This document shows, piece by piece, positions 53,154 to 61,418 of a stretch of 64,000 nt of DNA (its first letter is position 1; every line of letters begins with the position of its first letter). Source of the DNA: Tsukamurella conjunctivitidis (GTDB lineage Bacteria > Actinomycetota > Actinomycetes > Mycobacteriales > Mycobacteriaceae); NCBI RefSeq assembly GCF_007858475.1, contig NZ_VIGX01000002.1, positions 248,001 through 312,000 of the forward strand, read 5' to 3'. A program made the position numbers and the translations under genes. The notes beneath the pieces were generated by a model. It was not told the DNA's origin and made no database searches. It saw only the letters and a program-made list of their open reading frames with translations.

Positions 53154-54673
53154 AGGCGCGTCAGCTCGTCACGTCCGCGCAGCTCCAGCTCGTCGGTGAA
53201 CCGCCAGTGCTGCGATTCCGCCTCCCGGGCGCCCATGATCGCGGGCTCGGAGGCGACCGGGAGCGAGGTGTCGCGCTTGGCGACCTCGGACAGCCGCGCG
53301 GACTCGTTGACGGGATCGCCGATCACCGTGAACTCGTAGCGCTCGATGGCGCCGACGTTCCCCGCGACCACCACGCCGTAGGAGACGCCGATCCCGGCGC
53401 GCAGGTCCGGGACGGCGGCGGGCAGCCGGTCCGCGATCAGCCGGGACGCGCGCAGCGCCCCGCCGGCCGGGTCCGGGTGGGGGAGCGGCGCGCCGAAGAC
53501 GGCGAGCACCGCGTCGCCCTCGAACTTGTTGACCAGGCCGTCGTTCTCCTCGACGGCGGTCACGATCACCTCGAAGAACCGGTTGAGCAGCTCGACGACC
53601 TCGGTGGCCGGCCGCTGCCGCGCCAGCGCCGTGGAGCCCACGACGTCGACGAACAGGACGCCCACGACCTGCTCGGAGCCGCCCAGCTGCACGCCGAGGC
53701 CCAGCGCCGACTCGGCGACGTCGCGGCCCACGTGCCGGCCGAACAGGTCCCGCAGCCGCTCCCGCTCGGCGAGCCCGGCGGTCATCTCGTTGAAGCCGGC
53801 CTGCAGCTCGCCCATGTCCGAGCCGTCGAAGATCCGCACGGCCACGTCGGTCTCGCCGTCGCGGACCCGGCGGATCGCGGCGCCCAGGACGCGCAGCGGA
53901 GCGGCCAGGGCGTCGATGTTGAGCAGCGAGATGAGGGGCCCGGTCAGGAGGGCGATCGCCGCCAGCGCGGCGACGGCGACGAAGATGTCGAGCTTGGTGG
54001 TGTCGTCGCGGAAGGTGCCGAAGAGCACGACCAGGAAGATGCCCAGGATCGGTACGCCGGAGCCGATCGCCCACGCCGTGGCGGCCCGCATCCGCAGCCG
54101 CCCCTTGCGCGGCGCGCGGTATCCGGCCTCGAGGGCCTGGGCCGCCGCGGGCCGCAGTGCGAACTCCGTGATCTGATAGGAGATCGCGCAGACGACCACC
54201 CCGGACAGGCCCGTGACCAGCGCGATCTTCGGGATGAGATCGGGGTCGATGGTGCCGTAGCCCACGGTCATCACGACGGTGCCGATGCCCCAGAGCAGCG
54301 CCTGCAGGGCGGTCAGGCGCCAGGGCCCCACGATGGCGGCCTTCGCCTGCCCGGCGGTCGGCTCCTCCCGCCGGATCGACCAGCGCAGCGAGCGGACCAG
54401 CCGGACGGTGCCGATCGTCGCGCCGAGGACGAAGGCGATCCCGATGTAGAGCGGGACCACCAGGTAGTTCATCCACCAGGCGTCCCACGGGATCGACGGT
54501 TCGGGGATGCCGACGGTGGCGAGCGCGATGGCCAGGCCCACGCCGATCAGGTTCGCGACGATCACGCCGATCGTGATCACCAGCTGGACCCGCACCCGGG
54601 TGAGCCGCGAGCTGTCGTCGGCGGACCCCAGCAGGATCGACCCGTAGTCGGCGCGCAGCCGAGGCAGCTTCAT
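53048..54673 (-). CDS. Membrane-bound class III adenylyl cyclase
   Basis: A 541 aa protein: about six membrane helices (residues 30-240), a HAMP segment (about 255-310) and a cyclase domain. The catalytic domain has VLFVDVVGSTALARQRP (first metal Asp), LVNKFEGDAVLAVFGAPL (second metal Asp and the purine-contact Lys), and YEFTVIGDPVNESARLSEVA (Asn and Arg of the transition state). All key residues are present, so it should make cAMP; this arrangement matches the HAMP cyclases of mycobacteria (Rv1318c/Rv3645 type). The C-terminal 35 residues are antisense to the GNAT gene and look like a tail with no domain. Confidence 0.88.
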   Translation of the reverse strand: MKLPRLRADYGSILLGSADDSSRLTRVRVQLVITIGVIVANLIGVGLAIALATVGIPEPSIPWDAWWMNYLVVPLYIGIAFVLGATIGTVRLVRSLRWSIRREEPTAGQAKAAIVGPWRLTALQALLWGIGTVVMTVGYGTIDPDLIPKIALVTGLSGVVVCAISYQITEFALRPAAAQALEAGYRAPRKGRLRMRAATAWAIGSGVPILGIFLVVLFGTFRDDTTKLDIFVAVAALAAIALLTGPLISLLNIDALAAPLRVLGAAIRRVRDGETDVAVRIFDGSDMGELQAGFNEMTAGLAERERLRDLFGRHVGRDVAESALGLGVQLGGSEQVVGVLFVDVVGSTALARQRPATEVVELLNRFFEVIVTAVEENDGLVNKFEGDAVLAVFGAPLPHPDPAGGALRASRLIADRLPAAVPDLRAGIGVSYGVVVAGNVGAIERYEFTVIGDPVNESARLSEVAKRDTSLPVASEPAIMGAREAESQHWRFTDELELRGRDELTRLYAPAVASRTSTSSTKVVPPTVNSRTPAVTKPDLA

Positions 54674-54690
54674 GCTGCCAAGTTACCGGG

Positions 54691-55467
54691 TCATCGCGTC
54701 CAGACGGGGTCCCGTTTGTCCAGGAAGGCCGACATCCCCTCCTGCGCGTCCGGGATCATCGCGTTGGTCGCCATCACCTCGGCCATCGCCGTGTAGGCGT
54801 CGGGTTCGGTGCGGTCGATCTGGTCGTAGAAGGCGCGTTTGCCGATCGCCAGCGTCGCGCCGCTCGATTCGGCGATGCGGTGCGCGAGGTCGGCGACCGT
54901 GGTCTCGAGCATGTCCGCGGGGACGGCGGCGTTGATCAGGCCCCACTCGACCGCGGTCTCGGCGTTGATCATCTCGCCGGTGAGCAGCATCTGCATCGCG
55001 CGTTTGCGGCCGACGGCACGCGTGAGCGGGATCATCGGCGTCGAGCAGAAGAGCCCGATCTTCACGCCCGGCGTCGAGAACCGTGCCTCGGACGCGGCGA
55101 TCGCCAGGTCGCAGGTCGCGACGAGCTGGCAGCCCGCCGCCAGCGCCATGCCCTGCACCTGCGCGATCACCGGCTGACGGGTGCGATGCACCGCGGCCAT
55201 GAGATCGGTGCAGGCGGCGAAGATCTCGCGCTCCTCGTCGAGGGTGCGGCCCACCATCTCGCGCAGGTCGTGCCCCGCTGAGAACGCCGGCCCCTCGGCG
55301 CGGATCACGACGACCCGCACCGCGGGGTCGACGTCGAAGCTCTCGAGCGCGGCGGTGGCCGCCCGCATGGTGGCGAGCGAGAGGGGATTGCGCCGACCGG
55401 CGGCGCCGAGGGTGAGCACCCCCAGGCCGTCGGCGACGTGCGTGCGAATCGGTGCGGCGTCCGTCAT
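54691..55467 (-). CDS. Enoyl-CoA hydratase/isomerase family protein
   Basis: A 258 aa crotonase-fold enzyme. AEGPAFSAGHDLREMVG carries the oxyanion-hole Gly/His stretch (about residue 60), AQVQGMALAAGCQLVATCDL is the second signature, and ARFSTPGVKIGLFCSTPMIP the third. The position of the usual catalytic Glu pair is altered (Cys in AAGCQLVA), so it could be a hydratase with poor activity or another crotonase. It follows the cyclase gene's start by 17 bases, in the same direction. Confidence 0.82.
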   Translation of the reverse strand: MTDAAPIRTHVADGLGVLTLGAAGRRNPLSLATMRAATAALESFDVDPAVRVVVIRAEGPAFSAGHDLREMVGRTLDEEREIFAACTDLMAAVHRTRQPVIAQVQGMALAAGCQLVATCDLAIAASEARFSTPGVKIGLFCSTPMIPLTRAVGRKRAMQMLLTGEMINAETAVEWGLINAAVPADMLETTVADLAHRIAESSGATLAIGKRAFYDQIDRTEPDAYTAMAEVMATNAMIPDAQEGMSAFLDKRDPVWTR

Positions 55468-55482
55468 ACCCGACGGTAACCA

Positions 55483-55968
55483 CTACACCTCGCCGGACGC
55501 GAGGAGTTCGTCGAGCTTGGCGTAACCGTCGACGATGCCGGTCTCCATACCGCTGGCGAGCATCCCGTCGCGGCTCTCGAAGCTGTCCAGGAGCGAGACG
55601 GCACGCAGCAGAGTGCGGCCGTCGCCCAGGTCCTCGAAGGTCATGGTCTCCAGTGAGACACCGTCGGGCATGTCGTCGTACGTGAAGGTCTGCACGATGC
55701 GGTCCTCGCGGACGTCGTGGAAGCTGCCGTGGAAGGCGTAGCGCTCGTCGCCGCGCGTGCTGACGTACGCCCAGCTGCCGCCGGTGCGGGCGTCCCAGTG
55801 CACGATCTCGGTGTCGATGTCCGACGGTCCCACCCACCGGGTGTAGATCTCGGGATCGGTGTGGGCGCGGAACAACTGGGCCGGTGTCGCCCGGAATTCG
55901 CGCGTGATGGTGACGGTGGGGAGGGTGCTGGAGGCCTCGATGCCGGCCTCGGCGTTGACGATGGTCAT
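55483..55968 (-). CDS. SRPBCC domain protein (AHSA1-like)
   Basis: A 161 aa START-like protein. VTITREFRATPAQLFRAHTD (about residue 19) and WVGPSDIDTEIVHWDARTGG are the AHSA1 signatures, ending in GMETGIVDGYAKLDELL. Members bind small hydrophobic molecules. It is the second gene of an ArsR-led operon, overlapping it by ATGA, which is a very common pairing in actinobacteria. Confidence 0.85.
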   Translation of the reverse strand: MTIVNAEAGIEASSTLPTVTITREFRATPAQLFRAHTDPEIYTRWVGPSDIDTEIVHWDARTGGSWAYVSTRGDERYAFHGSFHDVREDRIVQTFTYDDMPDGVSLETMTFEDLGDGRTLLRAVSLLDSFESRDGMLASGMETGIVDGYAKLDELLASGEV

Positions 55969-56336
55969 GATGCTGCTCCTTCGGTGCGGGTGGTGTTCGG
56001 GTTCTCGTCTGCGTTCATGTCGGCCAGGACCGCGTCGAGGCGCTGGTAGCGCTGCTCGGCGCGGCGCCGGTACCGCTCGATCCACCCGTTCATGAGGTCG
56101 AAGACCTCGGCTTCCAGGTGGGCGGGCCGCGCCTGGGCGCGGCGGGTCCTGCTGATCAGGCCGGCGTTCTCGAGCACGGTCAGGTGCTTCGAGACGGCCT
56201 GGATGCTCACGTCGTAGCGCTCCGCGATCTCCGTCAGCGTGGCGTCGCCGTCGGCGAGGCGGGCGACGATGTCGCGGCGCGTGGGGTCCGCCAGCGCCGC
56301 GAACGCCTTGGACAGGTCGTCGATGTCGTCGTTCGT
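55965..56336 (-). CDS. ArsR-family regulator with apparent ACG start
   Basis: About 123 aa. The winged helix is FAALADPTRRDIVARLADGD followed by ATLTEIAERYDVSIQAVSKH and LTVLENAGLISRTRRAQ, of the SdpR-like type without metal ligands. There is no ATG, GTG or TTG that gives the full domain; an in-frame ACG at 56336 sits 6 bases after a perfect AAGGAGG, and N-D-D-I-D-D-L-S-K follows as in relatives that start MNDD. I infer that the start is ACG or that ATG was changed in this strain. It controls itself and the SRPBCC gene. Confidence 0.78.
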   Translation of the reverse strand, partial: TNDDIDDLSKAFAALADPTRRDIVARLADGDATLTEIAERYDVSIQAVSKHLTVLENAGLISRTRRAQARPAHLEAEVFDLMNGWIERYRRRAEQRYQRLDAVLADMNADENPNTTRTEGAAS

Positions 56337-56353
56337 GGTCCACCTCCTTCGTG

Positions 56354-56371
56354 TTCAACCAATCTGTTGAA
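56354..56371. promoter_or_regulatory. ArsR operator 1
   Basis: TTCAAC-N6-GTTGAA, a perfect repeat over the expected transcription start of the ArsR-SRPBCC operon. Confidence 0.75.
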
Positions 56372-56375
56372 TACG

Positions 56376-56404
56376 ACGGTACGCTCTCGTGCGCCGTTGT
56401 TCAA
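56376..56404 (-). promoter_or_regulatory. Promoter of the ArsR-SRPBCC operon
   Basis: On the minus strand TTGAAC (56404-56399), 17-base spacer and TACCGT (56381-56376). Confidence 0.7.
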
Positions 56405-56416
56405 CCCCTTGGTTGA
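56401..56416. promoter_or_regulatory. ArsR operator 2
   Basis: TCAACC-N4-GGTTGA, 46 bases from operator 1 by centres, over the -35. Its half-sites match those of operator 1. Confidence 0.7.
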
Positions 56417-56476
56417 GAAAGATTCGAGCGGGACGGTCGGCCCGCGCCGGGGCCGCTGCGATGCTAAGAACGACGC

Positions 56477-56551
56477 ATGGATGCGGCCACCCCTCACGAT
56501 GACGCCCGCGCCGGTCTCGACGTCGATCGGACCGCGGAGGCGGCCCGGTGA
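56477..56551 (+). CDS. 24-residue upstream ORF, possibly leaderless
   Basis: ATG at 56477 encodes MDAATPHDDARAGLDVDRTA plus four residues and stops at a TGA that overlaps the GTG of the transporter gene. TGCTAAGAA (extended -10) ends 6 bases before the ATG, so the message probably starts at or near the ATG without a leader. The peptide has no recognised function; it would couple translation to the next gene. Confidence 0.4.
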   Translation: MDAATPHDDARAGLDVDRTAEAAR

Positions 56552-57984
56552 CGGCGGCGCGGCGCCTCCTTCTCGCACTGCTCGCGATCCTCCTCGTCGC
56601 GGCGCCGATGCCCGTACAGGCCGACCCGGTACCGCCGGCGGGGGGAGTGCTGCGCGTGGGCACCGAAGGCGTCTACCAGGTGTACAGCTACCACGACGAC
56701 GCCGGGAAGCTCACCGGCTACGACGTCGAGATGATCACCGCGATCGCCGAGAAGGCCGGCATGCGTGTGGAATTCGTGGAGACGCCGTGGGACTCGATGT
56801 TCTCGGCGCTGGAGGCGAATCGTCTGGACCTGGTGGCGAACCAGGTGGCCGCGAACCCCGCTCGCGCGGCGAAGTACGACCTGTCCGACCCGTACAGCAC
56901 GGCGAGCGGATCGATCCTGGTCCGCAAGGGCGACGATTCGGTGAAGTCCCTCGACGACATCCGTGGCAAGCTCGCCGCCCAGAGTTCCACGAGCAGTTGG
57001 TCCGGCGTCGCGGAGAAGGCGGGCGCGCGGATCGAGCCGGTCGCCGGGTTCACCGAGGCGGCCACGCTCCTCGCGCAGGGCCGGGTCGACGTGGTGGTCA
57101 ACGACACGGGCGTGATCCGCAACTACCTCGCGGTCAACCACGCGGCACCGGTGAAGATCGCCGCCGAGACTCCCGACAAGTCCGAGTCGGTGTTCGCGGC
57201 CCGCAAGGGATCCGGGCTCATGCCGGCGATCAACCGAGGCCTCGCCGACATCCGGGCCGACGGCACCGCCGAGCGGATCGCGCAGAAGTACTTCGGCACC
57301 GGCAGTGCCGCGCCGAAGCAGTCCAGCACCTGGGACCTGGTGCGGCGCAGCCTGGTCCCGCTGCTCGAGGCGATGGTCACGAAGACCCTTCCGCTCACCG
57401 CGATCAGCTTCGCGATCGGACTGGTGATCGCGCTCGCCGTCGCGCTCGCCCGGATGTCCGCGCGGCGGCTGCCCCGGGCGCTGGCGACCGTCTACATCTC
57501 GGTCATCCGCGGCACGCCGCTGCTGGTGCAGCTGGTCATCATCTTCTACGGCCTGCCCGCCCTCGGCCTCGTCTTCGATCCCTTCTTCGCGGCGGTGATC
57601 GCCTTCTCGCTCAACGTGGGCGGCTACGCCGCGGAGATCATCCGCGCCGCGATCGGCGCGGTCCCGAGGGGGCAGTGGGAGGCCGCCACCACGATCGGCA
57701 TGGACTACGGCACCTCGCTGCGCCGGATCATCCTGCCCCAGGCCGCCCGCACCGCCACCCCGCCGCTGGCGAACACGCTGCTCTCGCTCGTCAAGGACAC
57801 CTCCCTGGCGTCCACCATCCTCGTGACCGAGGTGTTCCGGCAGGCGCAGATCGCGGCGGCGCCCACGTTCGACTTCCTCGTCATGTACGTGGTCGCCGCC
57901 TGCTACTACTGGGTGGTCTGCCAGATACTGAGCGTGCTGCAGTCCCACTTCGAGAACCGATTCGAAAGGTACGTGGCGCGATGA
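56548..57984 (+). CDS. Amino-acid ABC transporter, substrate-binding protein fused to permease
   Basis: A 478 aa fusion. Residues 1-26 form a signal peptide (RRLLLALLAILLVAAPMPVQ). Residues 33-258 are a periplasmic-type solute-binding domain with GKLTGYDVEMITAIAEKAGM, PWDSMFSALEANRLDLVANQ and LDDIRGKLAAQSSTS, of the polar amino acid (cystine-like) class. Residues 275-478 are the permease with several helices and the EAA loop GAVPRGQWEAATTIGMDYGT. The GTG start has GGAGG 7 bases before it. The fusion tethers the binding protein to the pore. It overlaps the ATPase gene by ATGA. Confidence 0.88.
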   Translation: MTAARRLLLALLAILLVAAPMPVQADPVPPAGGVLRVGTEGVYQVYSYHDDAGKLTGYDVEMITAIAEKAGMRVEFVETPWDSMFSALEANRLDLVANQVAANPARAAKYDLSDPYSTASGSILVRKGDDSVKSLDDIRGKLAAQSSTSSWSGVAEKAGARIEPVAGFTEAATLLAQGRVDVVVNDTGVIRNYLAVNHAAPVKIAAETPDKSESVFAARKGSGLMPAINRGLADIRADGTAERIAQKYFGTGSAAPKQSSTWDLVRRSLVPLLEAMVTKTLPLTAISFAIGLVIALAVALARMSARRLPRALATVYISVIRGTPLLVQLVIIFYGLPALGLVFDPFFAAVIAFSLNVGGYAAEIIRAAIGAVPRGQWEAATTIGMDYGTSLRRIILPQAARTATPPLANTLLSLVKDTSLASTILVTEVFRQAQIAAAPTFDFLVMYVVAACYYWVVCQILSVLQSHFENRFERYVAR

Positions 57985-58736
57985 GCGACCTGATCTCGGT
58001 GCGCGGACTCACCAAGTCCTTCGGCGAGGTGGACGTCCTGCGTGGCATCGACTTCGCCGTTCCGGAAGGCACGGTCACGGTCATCATCGGGCCGTCCGGC
58101 TCGGGCAAGACGACGGTGCTCCGCGCGCTCAACGCACTCGAACTGCCCGACGGTGGCGTCGTCACCGTCGGGGAGGCGACCGTGGACTTCGGGGCCGGGG
58201 CGCCCGGCAAGGCGGAGCTCAAGCGCTATCGCGCGCAGAGCGCGATGGTCTTCCAGTCGCACAACCTCTTCCCGCACTTCACGGCGCTGCGGAACGTGAC
58301 CGAGGGGCCGACCGTCGTGCAGAAGCGCCCACCGGCCGAGGTGGAGGCCGAGGCGCTCGATCTGCTCGCGCGCGTCGGACTGAAGGACCACGCCGACAAG
58401 TACCCGCACCAGCTCTCCGGCGGCCAGCAGCAGCGCGTGGGGATCGCGCGGGCGCTGGCGCTGCGGCCGCGCGTCGTGCTGTTCGACGAGCCGACCTCGG
58501 CGCTCGATCCCGAGTTGGTCGGTGACGTGCTGACCGTGATGCGCGACCTGGCCACCGAGGGGCGCACGATGGTGGTCGTGACCCACGAGATGGCCTTCGC
58601 CCGCGAGGTCGCCGACCAGGTGCTCTTCGTCGACCGGGGCACCGTGCTCGAGGCCGGTCGCCCCGCCGACGTGATCGGCGCACCGCAGCACGAGCGCACG
58701 CGCGAGTTCCTCGACCGCATCCTGCGCCCCCTGTAG
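57981..58736 (+). CDS. Amino-acid ABC transporter ATPase
   Basis: A 251 aa ATPase: Walker A GPSGSGKTT (about residue 38), signature LSGGQQQRVGIARAL (about 145) and Walker B VVLFDEPTSALDPE. It matches the HisP/GlnQ class of polar amino acid importers. The ATG overlaps the stop of the fused permease gene, so the two form a complete importer; the binding protein is part of the partner. Confidence 0.93.
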   Translation: MSDLISVRGLTKSFGEVDVLRGIDFAVPEGTVTVIIGPSGSGKTTVLRALNALELPDGGVVTVGEATVDFGAGAPGKAELKRYRAQSAMVFQSHNLFPHFTALRNVTEGPTVVQKRPPAEVEAEALDLLARVGLKDHADKYPHQLSGGQQQRVGIARALALRPRVVLFDEPTSALDPELVGDVLTVMRDLATEGRTMVVVTHEMAFAREVADQVLFVDRGTVLEAGRPADVIGAPQHERTREFLDRILRPL

Positions 58737-58786
58737 GGCGGAAACCGGGTCGCGGCGCCACGGTGCAGGTCTCTACGCTCGATGAC

Positions 58787-59419
58787 ATGGAGCACGTGCG
58801 CAGACCGGTGACCACCGAGGCCGAACTGCGAGCGGTGGTGCCGGAGCCGATCCCGCGGATCCGCGACAAGGCCCTGCCCGAGCTGCACGAGGTGCATCGG
58901 CTCTTCCTCGCCGCGGCGCGGCTCTACTTCGTCGCGACGGCGGGGCCCGGCGGCCTCGACGTCTCCCCGAAGGGCGACCCCGCGGGCGCCGTCCTCGTCC
59001 TGGACGACCGCACCGTCGCGCTGCCCGACCGGCCCGGCAACCGTCGCGTCGACGGGCTGCGGAACCTGCTCGAGGACCCGCACATCGCGATCGAGTTCGT
59101 CATCCCGGGGCGCGGCGACACGTTGCGCGTCAACGGGACCGCGACGGTCCTGGCGGATGCGCCCTACGCGCCGCGGATGGCGGTGGGGGACCGGCTGCCG
59201 CAGCTCATCGTGGAGGTCGCGATCGAGGAGGTCTTCTTCCATTGCAGCAAGGCCTTCCTGCGTTCGGAGTCCTGGGATCCGTCGACATGGGTGAGCCCCG
59301 ACGACGACCGCGGCGTGCCGAGGCGCGCCGTCATCGCCAAAACCCTGGAGCGCCCCGAGGACTCGCTGGAGGAACTGGATCGGTACTACGGCGCCGGTTA
59401 CGGGCGTGAGTTGTACTAG
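58787..59419 (+). CDS. FMN-binding PPOX-class flavoprotein (MSMEG_1061-like)
   Basis: A 210 aa split-barrel protein. RLYFVATAGPGGLDVSPKGD (about residue 43) and LLEDPHIAIEFVIPGRGDTL (about 94) are the pyridoxamine-oxidase-like signatures, with VFFHCSKAFLRSESWDPSTW at about 149, as in the mycobacterial MSMEG_1061 family. The ATG at 58787 is preferred to the GTG at 58763; TACGCT ends 7 bases before the ATG, so the mRNA could be leaderless. Confidence 0.8.
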   Translation: MEHVRRPVTTEAELRAVVPEPIPRIRDKALPELHEVHRLFLAAARLYFVATAGPGGLDVSPKGDPAGAVLVLDDRTVALPDRPGNRRVDGLRNLLEDPHIAIEFVIPGRGDTLRVNGTATVLADAPYAPRMAVGDRLPQLIVEVAIEEVFFHCSKAFLRSESWDPSTWVSPDDDRGVPRRAVIAKTLERPEDSLEELDRYYGAGYGRELY

Positions 59420-59423
59420 GACC

Positions 59424-60254
59424 ATGCATCGCTTCCGTCAGGTCGACGTCTTCTCCTCCGAGCCGCTGCGGGGCAACCCGGTGGCGGTGGTGCACGATGC
59501 CGACGACCTCTCCGACGACCGGATGGCGGCGTTCGCGCGCTGGACCAACCTCAGCGAGACCACCTTCCTCCTGCGCCCGACCGATCCCGCCGCGGACTAC
59601 CGGTTGCGGATCTTCACCCCCGGAGGAGAACTGCCGTTCGCGGGGCATCCGACGCTCGGCAGCGCGTACGCCTGGCTCGAGGACGGCGGCGTCCCGGCGT
59701 CGGACGGTGTCGTGGTGCAGGAGTGCGCGGCCGGCCTGGTCCGGCTGCGCCGCGGTGACGAGCTCGCCTTCGCGGCGCCACCGCTGCGCCGCAGCGGCCC
59801 GGCGGACGCGGACACCGTGAGCCGGATCGCGGCCGGCCTGCGGATCCCGGCCACGGAGATCCTCGCCGCCGAATGGGTGGACAACGGCCCCGGCTGGGTT
59901 GCGGCGCGGTTGCGGGACGCGGACGCGGTGCTGGCGCTGACACCGGATTTCGCCGGGATGGGCGAGCTGAACATCGGCGCCGTCGGGCCGTATCCGCCCG
60001 GCGGCGAGGCCGACGTCGAGGTGCGGGCGTTCTGCCCGGACCTCGCGGTGCCGGAGGATCCGGTCACTGGATCGCTCAATGCGGGGCTCGCGCAGTGGCT
60101 CATCGGTGCCGGTGTCCTGCCTGCGCGCTACGTCGCCTCCCAGGGAACGGTGCTCGGCCGCCGCGGTCGTGTGCACGTCGAGTCCGCGGACGGCGAGATC
60201 TGGATCGGTGGCGCGACCGGCACCACCATCACCGGGAACGTCGCGCTCGGCTGA
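59424..60254 (+). CDS. PhzF family isomerase-like protein
   Basis: A 276 aa PhzF-fold protein. The catalytic Glu lies in NLSETTFLLRP (about residue 44), then FTPGGELPFAGHPTLGSAYA (about 64) and PEDPVTGSLNAGLAQWLIGA (about 211). PhzF-like enzymes isomerise or epimerise small acids; this one is not next to phenazine genes, so the substrate is unknown. The ATG is 4 bases after the flavoprotein stop, so they may be co-transcribed. Confidence 0.88.
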   Translation: MHRFRQVDVFSSEPLRGNPVAVVHDADDLSDDRMAAFARWTNLSETTFLLRPTDPAADYRLRIFTPGGELPFAGHPTLGSAYAWLEDGGVPASDGVVVQECAAGLVRLRRGDELAFAAPPLRRSGPADADTVSRIAAGLRIPATEILAAEWVDNGPGWVAARLRDADAVLALTPDFAGMGELNIGAVGPYPPGGEADVEVRAFCPDLAVPEDPVTGSLNAGLAQWLIGAGVLPARYVASQGTVLGRRGRVHVESADGEIWIGGATGTTITGNVALG

Positions 60255-60264
60255 GCGCTGCGTC

Positions 60265-61413
60265 TCAGCGGGCCTCGGCGCCGCCCCGGATCACGCGGAG
60301 CAGCTCCAGGTCGGTGGAGAGTTCCAGCACGTCGGCGCGCAGCCCCGCGGAGAGTTCCCCGCGGTCCCGCAGGCCCAGGAGGCGGGCGGGCGTGGTGGCG
60401 CCGGCGCGCGCGGCGTCGGCGAGCGGCACGCCCGAGTGCCGGACGGCGCGCACCACCACGTCGAGCACCGACGAGGTGCCGCCCGCGATGGCGCCCGGCG
60501 TCCCGTCGGGCGTGGTCAGGCGGGCGACGCCATCCCCGACGGTGACGTCCAGCGGCCCCAGCGAGTAGTCGCCGTCGGGCATGCCGGCGGCCTGCATGGC
60601 GTCGGAGACCAGGGCGATGTGGTCGGGCCCGACGGTGGCGAAGACCATCGCGACGGTGCCCGCGGCGAGGTGCACGCCGTCGCCGATGATCTCGGCGACG
60701 GCGCGGCCCTCGCCCGCGACCGTGAGTGCTGCGCCCACGGCGCCCGGGTGCCGGTGGTGCATCGGGTGCATGCCGTTGAACAGGTGCGTGATGCTCACCG
60801 GACCCGTCGGCGCGGTGAGGCCCGCGACGACGGTGTCGTAGTCGCCCGCGGTGTGCCCCACGGAGACGACGGCGCCGGCGTCGGAGAGCTGCCGGGCCAG
60901 CTCGGCGAAGTGCGGGGTCTCCGCGGCGACGGTCATCGACCGGATCCGCCCGCCCGCGGCGTCGAGGAGCGTCGCCAGGAGCGCGGGGTCGCCGTCGACA
61001 ATGTACCGCGGGTCCTGCGCGCCGCACACCTCCTGGGCGAGGAACGGGCCCTCGAGGTGCAGGCCGGCGACGGTGCCGTCGTCGACCAGCGGCGACAGGG
61101 TGGCTATCCGTTCCAGCAGCTTCTCCGCGGCCGCCGAGACCAGCGAGGCGAGCAGGGTCGTGGTGCCGCGGCCGAGGTGGTGCGCGGCGGCCGCGCGGGC
61201 CCCGTCGGCGTCGGAGTCGGGGAAGCCGTACCCGCCGCCTCCGTGGCAGTGCACGTCGATCATGCCGGGCAGGTACACGCGGTCCGACGGTGCCGGCAAC
61301 GTCGTGGACGGGAACGCGGACGCCGGGCCGACCTCGGCGATGAGGCCGTCGGCGAGCACGACGACACCGTCGTCGATCGCCCCGGCGGGCGTGACGACGG
61401 TGCCGCGGAGCAT
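60265..61413 (-). CDS. nagA: N-acetylglucosamine-6-phosphate deacetylase
   Basis: A 382 aa amidohydrolase. YLPGMIDVHCHGGGGYGF (about residue 46) is the metal site, AGLHLEGPFLAQEVCGAQDP carries the Glu ligand, and SVGHTAGDYDTV, ITHLFNGMHPMHHRHPGAVG and LVSDAMQAAGMPDG follow as in NagA. It removes acetate from GlcNAc-6-phosphate made by the PTS, giving glucosamine-6-phosphate. It lies 5 bases after the EIIC stop, in the same direction, so the two form one operon. nagB is not in the window. Confidence 0.93.
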   Translation of the reverse strand: MLRGTVVTPAGAIDDGVVVLADGLIAEVGPASAFPSTTLPAPSDRVYLPGMIDVHCHGGGGYGFPDSDADGARAAAAHHLGRGTTTLLASLVSAAAEKLLERIATLSPLVDDGTVAGLHLEGPFLAQEVCGAQDPRYIVDGDPALLATLLDAAGGRIRSMTVAAETPHFAELARQLSDAGAVVSVGHTAGDYDTVVAGLTAPTGPVSITHLFNGMHPMHHRHPGAVGAALTVAGEGRAVAEIIGDGVHLAAGTVAMVFATVGPDHIALVSDAMQAAGMPDGDYSLGPLDVTVGDGVARLTTPDGTPGAIAGGTSSVLDVVVRAVRHSGVPLADAARAGATTPARLLGLRDRGELSAGLRADVLELSTDLELLRVIRGGAEAR

Positions 61414-61418
61414 GTCGG

